Source of the DNA: Apoderus coryli
Taxonomy: Eukaryota; Arthropoda; Insecta; Coleoptera; Attelabidae
Assembly: GCA_911728435.2 (NCBI GenBank)
Contig: OU452211.1
Span: forward strand, 496,001 to 560,000
Reading direction: 5' to 3'
DNA: 64,000 bases
The position numbers and the translations under genes were made by a program. The notes under the pieces were generated by a model, which had not been told where the DNA came from, searched no databases, and saw only the letters and a list, made by a program, of their open reading frames with translations. Shown here one piece after another: positions 11,213 through 23,015 of this stretch. Each line of letters starts with the position of its first letter. Within the stretch, counting starts at the first letter, position 1.

Positions 11213-11930
11213 TATTATATTTTATAAATCGAATAAATAATTAAATTACCAGCCCCACTTGTCCATAAAATATGCGATAACCATTCGGGTTTAATTTAGC
11301 TGATATTTTCCATAAAATTTCCCAAACTGGACTAGCAATTAGTGTTTCTTGAAGAACTTCTGCAAATTACATCCTTAGTCTTCCTGAGGCCAGTTACAAT
11401 GTCCTCAATATTTGCTACTAAAATCAGGGTACGTAGAAGTAGTCCTATATGGCCATGGCCTATTGCTCCCAATAAAATTCGAATTTTGAATCACGCGTTC
11501 TTCAGTATTTCTTTCGACGAATGAGTAACTTATTCAAAACAAAGCTATTAGATTTGCTGAAGCATTCTTGAAGAACAAACTTTTTTCATGCGTCCACACT
11601 TGGTGATAGAAAGAGAACATAATCAGACTGTCTAGGGAGAGACCTGGAGATCGACCAACGCATGAAACACATGGTGATGAAATCCTGCAAGGTGGAGAAG
11701 TGTTGTACTTGAAACCAGCGTAGCTACTGGAGTTCATAGGAGCTCTAGAACTTGATGGAGTGTTGTAAATTGAGACACAGATCAAGTACAATTACCATCA
11801 GGGCGTAGTGTATCAGATACCCTTAATTTTAATCCTAATCACAATAAAAAGTTCCGGAATAATAAATATAAAATGTATATTAAAGAAATATTTAAAAAAT
11901 TAAACAAAGATAATGATCTACAACTCGTTT
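11213..11930. other. Intergenic sequence downstream of SUPV3L1
   Basis: No gene is recognised. Short frames on both strands at 11342-11524 and 11534-11791 lack motifs. The 3' UTR of the minus-strand helicase gene must lie in the right-hand part, but I see no clear AATAAA on that strand. Confidence 0.4.
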
Positions 11931-14900
11931 CTACTTTTGTTTCCGATTTCGTCGCAATGTTCTTTTAAAACTCTCATTTTTACTATCTGAATTATCATTG
12001 TCCTGATTGTCCTGCCCTGCTTTATTCTTCCATTCCTTTCTTAACTCATTTAGCATGTTTGGTGTCAAAATGCCTTGAGCTAACAGACGTTCTGTCAATT
12101 TCCCTCGACCTATTTGAGGCGAGGCATTTTCTAAAAAAAAAAGAAATAATGAAACTCTGAAAAACCAACAACACAAAATCAGTTCTTCGTTAACTTAATC
12201 CAGCATTTCAACATACTGGAATGGGTTTCTATCCAAATTTAAATAGTTCTCTTTCATTACATTTCCGCAATTCCCTTACTAAGTCACCCTTCCAAAGTAA
12301 GCGTACCCCAAATACTTGTGCTGAACTCCCCCGATATTTTTACGGTGTATGATGCATTTCAGACACAAGAAAAGTTTACAAAAGGTTTCCTAGAGCACCA
12401 TTTAGTTCAAGAGAAAAATAAACTAACTTACCATCAAACTTCGAACGCAAATAGTTCTGTCTCTGCCTGTGTATAGAAAACTGTTCTTCATCAGCCGCTG
12501 ATGTACCAGAACTGATACCAGTCTCTGAATTACTTAACAGCCTAGTTAACTGCACAATACCCTCTTGTATTATTTGATCAAGTTCCTTTTGCATATCTCT
12601 TACAAGAATGGCTTCATTAAACAGATCAGAAAATCTATAACTACAATAAAAACACAACATTAATACACTTAAACCTTTGTATTTTTTTACAAAAATTGAG
12701 CTATTGTAATAAATAAAATACGAAATTGTAAAGAAACAATGTGTCTTCATAACAGACTAAGAAATTACAAGGTGAAACAACTTTGACACTCCACATGCGG
12801 CTTTAAAGTTAAGAGTAAGAGAGTAAGAAAGTAAGAAAACACACTTTGTGTCACCCTGTATAAAAGGACGTACGCCCAATTTTCTTCAAATTCAAAACAT
12901 GTACTAGATTTCATATAAATTTACCTACAATATGAAAAAAAAATGAATCAAATCGAATTGAAAATAACAAATTTATTAACGAGCAAACTTCAACAATTTT
13001 TTGAGTGGATCCATCGATTATTTTGCCGCTGAGTATATTAAATTCATAATATATTTATTAAAAACTAGAACCTACCTTAACCACAAATATAAATCCAATA
13101 CATCGAACACAGCTTCCAAATGCACTAGATCTAATATAGTTTTCGGGGGTTGTAAGGGCCAACCAATATTGCGACATAACCAATCAAATGTTATTAGTTC
13201 ATTTTTACTATACTGCCTGGTAAACTACAATCAAAGAAGAACAATATAGAAATAAAATGAATTTGTTGATAAAGAACCCACCTTAAGAAACATGGTGCAA
13301 ACAAACGGCATTTTCTTATTAATTGGGGCGCAGCAAAACACGTAACGGGCTCGTAGTGATAAGGGAACATGCTGGATCATATCAGCGAGAAATTTAAAAT
13401 CTTCTATATTACACATGAAATACAGGACGTCGTCGACAGTGGACAAATTAACGAAAATGTCCTGGAAATTTACAAATAATTGGTAAAAGTTGAAGTACAG
13501 TAAATAAATCTTACCATAAGATTACTCAACGTGGAATTTGGCAAATGGTATGCATATAGTTCGATTTGGTCAGCCGTTGGATGTAATCCGGCTTGTACAA
13601 TTTCTTCTGGTGTTGATGCTAGAAGCGTTTTTAATGTATTTAAGTCTTCAGGTTTGTATGTAGTCACGAAACCCTGCTCCCACTGAGTACCGTATCTGAA
13701 ACGTAGTTAAAACTAGAGAAAGAACACAAATTTCGGTTTGGTGTGGCTTACGCCTGATTCTTAAAAAGTCGATGAGTATCACCGGCTGGTAATGAGCGCC
13801 ACAGTAGCAGGATTACAAAAATGTTAGAAAATTGTCTAACTTACCTTCCAGCTCTTCCTGCTATTTGCAACGCTTGCGAAACAGATATGGTATCCATTTC
13901 TTTTTCACCTTTTTCATTCATAACTGGTTTTATAAGTGAATAGAAAATAATTCTCCGTATACTCCTGAAAAATAAATTCAACATAAGTACAAACAAATAA
14001 TTACAAGTTAATTAACATGGTTGACTCACAAATTAAGCCCCATTCCAATGGCATCAGTTGCAACTAAAATCTTACAACTATTATCTGGATCGTTGAATTT
14101 AGCTGCTTGCGCTAGTTTTGTACCAGGCGGTAAACCGCCGTAAATCACTGCTACTTCTCGTCCGCTAGCTTCAATCGCTCTAGATACTGAGTAAATGTCG
14201 CTTTTACTGAAGCATACTATACAGTCACCGGGCTGAACATCGTTCAAAGTTCCTGTTGAAGAAAACAATAAACGATTATTAGGACGACACACTGTAGATT
14301 GTATAAAAATAATATTTTACCCAAAGCAGTGTCTTCAATCTTTAAATCGGTTAACCGTTTATAATTTCTAATCTCCAAATTTTCACCAGCAGTCAGACAA
14401 ACTTGTTCTACTAAATTTATGGCTCCCGCTTCGCCGCAAAGGTGTATCTCCTCGGCCATAATACCCAAAAGCGCTCGAGTCCAAGCCCATCCTCTTTGGG
14501 GATCTCTGATCATTTGGATTTCGTCAATAACTGCAACCTCATCTGAAAGCAAATCAAAAAGGTTAATGGGTCAAAATAAACGATAGAAAATAGCTTACAT
14601 GGAGTATTGACAGAAGTCATTTCCACAGTACATGATACATGGCTTGAGGCATTCCCGCCCGGATCCGCGAAATTTCTTTCTTCTCCCGTTACTAGATCGC
14701 AAGGGGTTCCCTAAACCATATAAATCAACTTAGTATAGTTCAAAAAAATAATCAAAATTCCCTACAAACCCTAGTGTTTGATTTGTTAAAAACTTCACTA
14801 GCTAATAGCTTCAAGGGCCCACAATAAACTCCAGATTTAGCTGTGAAAAATCTCTCTAATGCATGATAAGTTTTACCAGAATTCGTAGGACCTGCGTGAA

Positions 14901-15535
14901 ATATAATTTTCCTATTTATTGCTCTAGCTTCTGGATACCAATTAGCTGGAGTTCGTAAGTCTGATATTTTCCTCAGATCGTCCATACATTCTAAATGAGG
15001 GAACATTTGTTTTGCGTGTCGAAGAAAATAGGGGAAAATATCAGTTACATTGCCAGCGCCTTGAAGGATATCACTTATTACTACGTGAATATCCACTGGT
15101 AAAGTCTGAGCTTCTAAACAATATCTTCTAAAACTAACGTAAGCTTGATGTTGTAAATAATCTAAAACAGTTTAAATATAGAATTAAATATAATTATATT
15201 AATTGATACTCACTGTCTAATCCATTTTCGGTTAATAGTTGCTTAATCTCAGGTTTTTGATAAAATTTGTTCAACACTTTTAACAAATTAGCTTTGTTTA
15301 ATGTTCCAGTTAATTCTGCGCCTACATTAATGTCGTCCGGAGTAGGTTTCACTTGTACAGGAACAAAAAGAGTTGATAACAGGCTAGTATCGTCTTTTTT
15401 ACCCCGAATTTGTGTGAAACCATTGCAAGTTATTATGCACTTGCCACCAATTTCGTTTACCTTTTTTGTTTGATGAACGCATATATTATTTACAACAGAA
15501 TATAAGGATTTAATACGTCTAGAGTTTTGAAACAT
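11931..15535 (-). CDS. SUPV3L1: ATP-dependent RNA helicase SUPV3L1/SUV3, mitochondrial
   Basis: Eleven exons: 15214-15535, 14770-15161, 14599-14710, 14321-14542, 14030-14252, 13845-13964, 13515-13695, 13282-13461, 13076-13224, 12432-12640, 11931-12130. All have GT-AG borders and matching phases, giving 769 residues, close to the human protein. The family unwinds RNA with PNPase in the mitochondrial degradosome. Walker A GPTNSGKT is at about 198-205 and the DExH-type motif II VIDEIQM at about 280-286. Helicase C motifs [11 protein letters not shown] and QIAGRAGR follow, then the SUV3-specific C-terminal block with [16 protein letters not shown] and LDLYLWLSYRF. The tail is basic and Asn/Asp-rich. 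The first 30 residues ([10 protein letters not shown]...) are rich in Arg/Lys/Ser and fit a mitochondrial presequence. No break or missing motif is seen. Confidence 0.97.
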
Positions 15536-16987
15536 GGTGATATAACTTCAATAAATATAATATATTCCCAAATTAATTAAACCATTTTTAAATAAACCCC
15601 TTACATAAAATATTTTTTTTATAGGTTATAACTATCGTATAATATCTTCGTTGCTAGGAAGCCAGAACTTAGTACACATAGCTTTAGTCTATTTTTAGCA
15701 ACACCTATTATAGTGCCTGGATAGAGGAATAAGAAGTGACGAAGGAAAATATGACAAGCCGGGGCGGGTGGGCACGATAGACTTGAGCAGACTGTCCTGG
15801 TATGTAGTGGTTTCAAATATGTTATTGATTTTTGACAGTAGCGACATCTTATACCAAAAACCTCAAAATACAGCATTGTACTCTTTAATTTGTATGGCAT
15901 TCTTCCTCCCTTTTTTTAATCTACTAGATTAATCCGATAAGCACCCAACCACCCTAGTAATTCTATGTCATTCGTTAAACACAAAACAGTTGAGACGTGT
16001 TAGGTGTTGGAACAAACAAACGTGCGACTGTAATGTCAATCTCAAATATCGGTGGCATGCAGTCTCGTATTTAATCTCTACGCTGCAAATCAATAACGTT
16101 CAGGAGTAACTTTTAAACATGGTCACTAGATGGCAAGCTATTCTACAGAATTCAATCAGCCGAGGGTAACCGACAATTTGCGAAGTTGAATTTTTTAAAA
16201 TATGGAAAGAAATTTATACCTGATTTTTCGCCCTTAAAAATTGCAATGAAGTTAAATTAACTTTGTGATTAGTGCTAATATTAATTTTATTTAAGCGTGT
16301 AAATAAAGTTTCGAACTGAGGGAACAATTTAAAAGGTAGAAACACCTAACTGGTCTGCAGTGTTTTCCGCGAGTGTACTGGCTTCTCTGTGTGAATAATA
16401 AACTTTGGAAGTTGCTTACTCACAATAACGATTACTGGAACTGCTGAGACACAAGTAGATTTAAGGTAGGAATTATCATTGATAAATTATTACCATTGTT
16501 TTTATAACGAAAGACAATGGAATTACCTATAGTACCTACGTACGTAATCGAAGTTACGATAAACTAAAGGATAAAGGTTTTAGGTATTACCTATATAAGT
16601 AAAAATCAAAACTTCGTTTAGAGAATAATATAATAATTAGTAAAACGTAAATTTAATAAAAATACAAGTACACATAAGTGTTTATTGCCCGGTTCTATGT
16701 AGAAACCGCTTTACGATGAACATTTGAAAGTTTTTTGCATCCACAATCAAATTTGCATTCATTTCGTTTCTTCTAAGAAACAACTAGGTAATACTTAAGT
16801 AAGTACTGAATATTTAAATACTAAAACATTTATGTATCTAACAATAATTTACTAGTATAAAATACTATAATAAAGAAATCACAGTCACCATTATCCAAAA
16901 TTCCTTCACCGTTCACACTGCCACCCGCATTGAATGGTACCAAGTTAAAACAGGTATGAACACAGTCCTTTTAACGCAACAATAACA
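15536..16987. other. Intergenic region between SUPV3L1 and the serpin
   Basis: The 5' flank of the helicase gene lies directly upstream of 15535. A 93-codon antisense frame at 15619-15900 has no motif. A segment near 16360-16470 has slightly lower AT content and ends in AGGTAGG, so it could be a non-coding exon, but nothing else supports that. The serpin 3' UTR occupies the right part. Confidence 0.4.
16681..16686 (-). terminator. Candidate polyadenylation signal AATAAA of the serpin gene
   Basis: AATAAA on the minus strand lies about 300 nt downstream of the serpin stop codon. It is the canonical hexamer in the expected direction, but in AT-rich DNA such hexamers arise by chance. Confidence 0.35.
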
Positions 16988-19548
16988 CTAGTGATTCGCA
17001 GGGTTAGAAATAGTGCCCCAAAACAACGTTACCAATGTCTCTTCTTGTCTTATAAAGAACGCAAATGGCCGGTCTAGAACAACAACTTTCTGTCCACCCA
17101 TATAGTCAAAGACACCAGAACTTATTGCTGCAGCTTCAGTACCCTTCTCATTCACAGTCATTACAATTTGCTGTCGAATATCTGACAAACGAAATTTTAT
17201 ATTGTCTGCAACATTATCTAAGTATATATTTGTGTTTATCGGTTGACTAAAGTTTTGAAATTGCTGCGCATCTTGTTCTAATAAACGAAGAACGTCATTG
17301 TCAACAGTTTTTGCTCTTTGTCTGTTCTCAAGTTCTGTTTGTAACTGCGCGTATTTTTGTAAAGGCCTCAACATGCTGAAGCTGCTTGATAATGAAAACT
17401 TCGGTAGTTTAATGATAACCTCATGTGGTTTACCGTTGGTAAGTGAGTCAAAAACTTCTTTAGCGTCCAGATTTTGTACAAATTTTTTAATGTTATGTTT
17501 GTGAGGGTTATTTTTCGTCGGCAACATAATATACATTTGTAATTCTTTGTTCTTATACGGTAGCGATGTTAGAATGAAGTCTTTGTTTTCATTATAAACT
17601 GTATTTTCTACAACTCCTCGCATATAAGTGACGTTGACAGATTCGTTGGGAGTTATTTTAAATGGGCCTTCGATGTTTAGATCGCTCGAGAACGGTGTTT
17701 CCCATTCTGCTAGGAAGTAAATTGAATTCATTAGGATGGAAATTGTTGCTGGGCCTGGATTAGAAGGGAATGCATCGGTTATTAATCCATTGGTGTTTTC
17801 GTATGCCCATTTGTTGATAAACCTGAAAATTAATAAAAATCTATTAGTCAATTAACTCACCAACTAAGGGCTATATAACGTCCACCGCTATTAACGTTAA
17901 CGTTAATTTAACACCAACGATTTGAATAGAGAGATATGGTAATCCTAGAAAATAAGGTCACCTATGATGACAACCATATTATAGGCAGCCATTTTTAGGC
18001 TAGCAGATTTAAAATACCTATCTAATATATTTATAGTAGGTATTTAGTATAAAATTTTATAAGGTTTTTGCATTTGACAAGTAGATTTATTATTTAAATT
18101 AAGTATTTATCAGATTGTAAAAACATTAATTGATAAGCAGCATGTACAGGGTGATGCAAAAAAAAAACATTAATTAGCCGACATTTAACAAATTTTCCAG
18201 ATTGCAATCGAATAGATTTACACTTTAAATTTATATACGGGGTGAGTCAAAAATGTATTTGTTAATTTTTTTTAAGGACAACAAAGTAATATTTCGAATA
18301 ATCTTTTGATTTTTTTAGATTTGAATTCATGATTTCTTTAGCGGGTAACTATAAGCTCCTAGAGGTGATCTACGGGGTAACTCAAAAATGTTTCTATTTA
18401 TTTTCAATATTTTTAGGTACGGTAGAACGTAATAGAAACATTTTCAGATTTTATATTTCTTTAGATATTTCTTTTGTTTCTTTAGATATTTCTTTTGTTT
18501 CACAGTTATACAGGGTGTATGTGTCCCATTTAAAATTTCACGAGTTAGGTAGTTGAACCTATATTATTAAAATTAAAATACAATATTTGTTATCAGGTTT
18601 ATAACTCTCAATGACTTTTTTCATAGATAAAACTACCACAAAACGACTGGGAAATCACGCAGTGATTTCTTGTAAGTCCAATGATGATAATCGCTGAAAC
18701 TGAGGCCTATTTTAACGATAAAGGGAGATCGTCCTATAAAAGTGGTATCGAAAACTTGGAAAATCAGTAATAAATAGGTACTTACCTTGAGCTGTCCCCA
18801 TTAAAATCAATTCTATACAAATCCGTGTCGTACAGTAATTGCACAGACTGTCTGAAGAAATTGCTTAACACAATGCGTTCGTCATAAAATATCGCACTCT
18901 TATGCTTAAGCGTATACTGTCTGCCAGGCTTCTTCAATTTTCGCAACAAACTCGATAACTGCAAGTGGAAATTTGCATACGGCAAAATATTTCTGCTCTC
19001 ATTCCGCTTTCCCGTTGGTGAATTATAGGTAAATATCCTGAACAATGAGTTTTGATCTGCTACCGGTGATAAAAGTTTGTATAAGTCTTGTCTGAATTTG
19101 CCTTCAGCACCTAAAAGCATTTGGGCTATTAACGTTGTGGCGCTAAGCGGCGATACAACGAAATTTGATGTAGGTTGAAGGGAATCGATGTCCAGTAATG
19201 ATTGCAGGCGAATTCCCATTCGAAATATCGCTTCTAACGCTAAATCATATTCTTTTAGTTGTTCTAATTGACGGTTTGGTACGGAGGTTGAATTTTGTGA
19301 TGATGTTTCTGCTGGTAGAAGCTGAATGATGATTGCAGTGATGGTAACTGCTAGGAGCTTTTTGGGCATCTGAAATAGATATTTAATGTAGCGAATTTGC
19401 CCTTTTCTTTATCTCAAAATTACCGTGGAAATAGTTCTTAAAATACGAAAGAGTTCTACAGACTACATGGTGGTAAACAGACTATTACACAAATTACGAT
19501 ATCGAAAAAAACTTTTTCTTACTATTGTAAACTATTTTAACTTACCAT
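16988..19548 (-). CDS. Secreted serpin (serine protease inhibitor), inhibitory type
   Basis: Three coding parts: 19546-19548 (start codon only), 18786-19369 and 16988-17822, giving 473 residues. The ATG sits directly before a GTAAGT donor; exon 2 begins with a second in-frame ATG straight after TTTCAG. A hydrophobic leader (KKLLAVTITAIIIQLLPAE) predicts secretion. Serpin landmarks follow: NFVVSPLSATTLIAQML (helix B), FINKWAYENTNGLI (helix F), SILMNSIYFLAEW (strand 3A), the hinge NEKGTEAAAIS, and the C-terminal DRPFAFFIRQEETLVTLFWG. Counting 10 residues back from the PF that follows the reactive loop puts P1 at Met in DYMGG. An extra stretch of about 50 residues (ENRQRAKTVDND to INTNIYLDN) sits between the helix-H region and strand 5A, as in some insect serpins such as the Spn28Dc type; that assignment is tentative. 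Confidence 0.93.
18060..18675 (+). repeat. Dispersed repeat, copy 1, in the serpin intron
   Basis: From ATTGATAAGCAGCATGTACAGGGTGATGC (about 18127) to GACTGGGAAATCACGCAG and GATTTCTTG (about 18672) this matches 29801-30253. It holds two copies of a TACGGGGT(G)A-TCAAAAATGT block (about 18235 and 18371) and a small tandem duplication of TTTCTTTAGATATTTC near 18460. There is no coding sequence. It is probably a non-autonomous transposon of unknown class. The left boundary is uncertain. Confidence 0.65.
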
Positions 19549-20071
19549 GGTTTTAAAATAAAAATGTCTTGAATGAATATAACTTTACAATAACAATTGG
19601 CAATCCGCGTTATTCGTAAAAACTTTCCGTTGCTATTAATTTCTATTTATATTTACGTCTCAATACTTTAGTATCGTTTAAAGTGGGCCGATGAGAGATG
19701 CAATATAATAATGTTAACAATAATTTATTAAATCGAAAAATAATATTTTATTTATAACAATTTAATAACTGACATTCGTTAAGTATTACTTGTTTAGTTT
19801 AATTAATATTTATTTTAATTATGCATTTGAAAACCGGTCTAAAACTAACTGAACTACTTGTTGTTGGTACTCTTACACGACTAGTACTGAGAGTGTTTAG
19901 TGCACGTATATACGTTTGTGATTAATAGCCAAGAACGCAATAATTTTATTTCTTTAGAAACAGCCAGTAGAAAGAATGAATATTAAATACAGGATGTATA
20001 TTGTTTAATTTTAGTTGGTACCTACTCTTAACAACCGCGGTGAACTTCATATGATTTATATTATATTATAT

Positions 20072-20160
20072 TATACAGTCGACGTTGTTTATAGTGAAAC
20101 TCTGTATAGTGAAAAACTTTACACTGGAATTTTTTTAAGACCTAGAATTGTTTAATGTAA
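20072..20160 (+). mobile_element. Possible pogo/Tigger-type terminal fragment
   Basis: TACAGTCGACGTTGTTTATAG and GTGAAACTCTGTATAGTGAAA resemble the CAGT...TATAGTGAAA ends of pogo-superfamily transposons. No partner end or transposase is seen; the next repeat starts within about 10 bp. This rests on resemblance only. Confidence 0.35.
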
Positions 20161-20164
20161 AAAG

Positions 20165-20850
20165 CCCTGCATATAATGAATCTTTAAAATCTATCTAGAT
20201 CTACCTCTTTTAACAAATTTTATGAAAGCTCTGCATTTTGGTAATTTTAATTGATTTTTCATAATTTTTATTTGTTAAACTATCAGTTTAATAAAGTTTA
20301 AACCTATTTCTTTACTTCCCATGGCATTCTTGATCAGGGAAAATTTACGATACATGATTTTTCAACGAATTTTGGTGAACAACATTCTTTTAGCCATAAC
20401 TCTGAAACGAATAAAGATTTTGATGTGCAGTTTTGGACTTTTTTGTTGCAAATTCAATTTACTTTTCATTTTTGATAAAATATTTGTCATTCCATTTAAG
20501 TTTTTAAAGAAAAATCAAAAAAACCTTAGGCGGTGCAAATATCGCCATCTAGCGGAGTCCCAAAAAACAATTATGATTTGAACTCTTTTTTTTGTTCATC
20601 AGCAAGGCTTGAGTTCTTAAACAAAAATTAGATTGATAAATTCGTTTAAGCCAAACCAAAGTTATTGACATTATCATAGGTAAAATTTCGTCCTTCCCTG
20701 CTGCCTTTATTTCAAGCCTTACAATAAAAAGTGATACACCAAAAAGATGCCGAAGCTCAGTAGCATTACCGTTGTAGTATTGTTTTTCTAACTTATATTG
20801 CGAAATTTTCAATAAAAATGCATTTTTCGCATTACTTTATCTATTAGTAC
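20165..20850 (-). mobile_element. Solo long terminal inverted repeat of the 58061-60304 transposon family
   Basis: From TCTAGATCTACCTCTTTTAAC (about 20190) to GCATTTTTCGCATTAC (about 20835) this matches the right arm of the element at 59505-60150 with scattered substitutions and small indels. The other arm, the transposase centre and the outermost TIR tip are absent. It is therefore a solo or truncated arm. An open frame at 20321-20581 and an antisense frame at 20549-20812 are its by-products. Confidence 0.75.
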
Positions 20851-21650
20851 AATTACAAATCCATTAAAACCGGTTAACAGTTTGTAGTTTGTTGAAATAA
20901 ATTTCTGTAATTCTACTACAAGAGACATCCGAAGAAACCTTTGTGTCGTTTTGGTAAAAGAATTTTTCTCTGTGTACCAATATCGGGAAATTTAATAAAG
21001 CAAAATGCTCCACAATTTAACTGCGTACTGCTTAAGGATTAGCATATAGATTATTCGCTTTTTCTTCAACTGCTTTTTAAAATATTAAAGAATCTTATAT
21101 TTTTTACCAAGAGGGACTTTTTTGGGTTGGGTTGATGCGCGGACATAGTGTATACCTATATTGTAATTTTTTTAACATGTTGTTAATGTTGCGTTACTTA
21201 ATTATGGGTCTGAAATACGTGACCAGGGAACATTTTTAAATATATTTTTTGTTGAATTGACATTGTTTAGTTGCTGTATTATTATTTAAATATTATATTA
21301 ATGAATGGAGTACGTATTGTTTGGTTTTTCTTAACCGCAAATACGTTTCAAGTGTTTTGCAAAAATTTACAATGCATAGTAGGTAGTTTATTCTACTCTA
21401 TATTATAGGTACGTATATGGTTACGAATTTTTTTTTAGAATTTATTCATTTTATGAATTATGTGAAATATTTTAAGCATGGTGTATTTTACAGGGGGGTA
21501 TTGCTTGGCATCCCCTGTATATTATTAGTTTTTTTGATTATTCATATATGATGTACATTTGAGCAAATTATTAAAAATCAAATAGGAAAAACATTGTACA
21601 TTGTAAAAAGTTATCTATTCTGAAATATTCACAATTAAATTTTTTTTTTG
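20851..21650. other. AT-rich intergenic sequence, nothing recognised
   Basis: There are no open frames with motifs, no tandem array and no clear terminal repeats. Confidence 0.4.
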
Positions 21651-23013
21651 TATACAGGGTGAACTATCACTCAGTACAAAAATTTTAACCAGATGCTCAG
21701 GAAAGCATGAAAAACCATAAAAAATTTGTTTCGGAATTTTTATTCGATGTTTACAAAATGGGGCAAATCCACGTTTTTCCATGGTAAATCGGCGCCTATG
21801 ACAATTATTTTTCAGGATGGCTTCCAACCTACGAACAGCTATACGCAGCGTTGCCAATTGTAGAGAGGTGAAAATGAACATTTTTGAAATAATTATTATA
21901 CTTAATACCTGATAAGTAAATCCATGTTTACTACTGCAGAATTGTACACTACTTCTTCGTTTTTGCAAACAGCAAACTCCTAAAACGATATTTTCGCATA
22001 CTTATTGAATACACTAAAAACACAACAGATTTCCGAGAAGTAGATACACTAAATGCACATTTTTTAATATTCGCTGATGCCGATTTATTTTAAATTTAAC
22101 GAAATATTAAACTATGATAGCCAGTCGTAGCGGCGCTGTCTTATAATACTTGATCAATAACAATCAATCTGGAATACTCCAAATTGTAGATAATTTCTTC
22201 GTTTTTGCAAACTTCTGGAACGATATTTTCGCATTTTGAATACACAAACACTAACTAAACATTGCCGGTAGCACACTAAACCCCAGATAAGTAAAACTAG
22301 TACTTACTTATTTGACACTAAAATGTAAAATGCCTGTTTAATTTTAATTTATTTAAATCCTTATTTCCAATGGGGACGAAAATGTAAACACAAAAATAAT
22401 AAAATATCGGTTAATAGGTTAATAACCGCCCGGAACACCTGCATGATCTATTGTGCAGAGTGCAGACAACTTCGACGTCATCTGTCAACCAACAGCCTAA
22501 CGTGTTGCCAAGTTTATAACACACATATTAAGCTTTTTATTTTGAGTAAAAAAATAACTCAATGTGTATTGTGTATCGAGCCATATTATGCTACTTTTAA
22601 TCATTGACCTCCGCATGTGCTTTGCATGTGTATACCACGTTCGCAAGAAATTCCTCACAAATTTCTCAGATCAGATTGGCTGATGTGGCATTTCACCTAC
22701 CACTCGCCCTCACTTGAAATTTTTTTTAAAAGGAACGTGAAATTTCTCACAACTATGTTTGTTTTAACATTACATTAAAAATCGTGGAAAAATAGACGCT
22801 GTATCATAACCTTTAAGCTAATGTCTAATTTAAACTTCAGTTGGGCAGGCGTTCATAGGCGTCGTAAAAAGGGAGTTTAACATGATTTACAAAAAAATTA
22901 TTTTCAGCCTTAATAAAAATGTTGGAAATTTTTTGAAAGGCGATTCTGTTAAAACTTATTTTTCTCTACCTCTAGTTAAAATTTTTGTACTGAGTCATAG
23001 TTCACCCTGTATA
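21651..23013. mobile_element. Non-autonomous TIR transposon, ~1.36 kb
   Basis: TATACAGGGTGAACTATCAC at 21653 and the following CTCAGTACAAAAATTTTAAC are matched in inverted orientation at about 22973-23012 (GTTAAAATTTTTGTACTGAG, then TTCACCCTGTATA). The perfect or near-perfect TIR is about 39 bp. The interior has no transposase. Two diverged internal copies of TTCTTCGTTTTTGCAAAC lie near 21954 and 22197, each followed by AACGATATTTTCGCAT. The superfamily is unknown. Confidence 0.75.
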
Positions 23014-23015
23014 CA

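Noticed and set aside
12485..12515. CATCAG/CTGATG palindrome resembling a hammerhead core
   Set aside because: It is coding sequence of SUPV3L1 exon 10. No GAAA box or stems are found at the needed spacing.
15267..15473. 68-codon plus-strand frame over SUPV3L1 exon 1
   Set aside because: It is antisense to a clearly conserved coding exon, i.e. a shadow.
20321..20581. 86-codon plus-strand frame
   Set aside because: It lies in the solo transposon arm. The matching arm at 59640-59880 has the frame broken, so it is not conserved.
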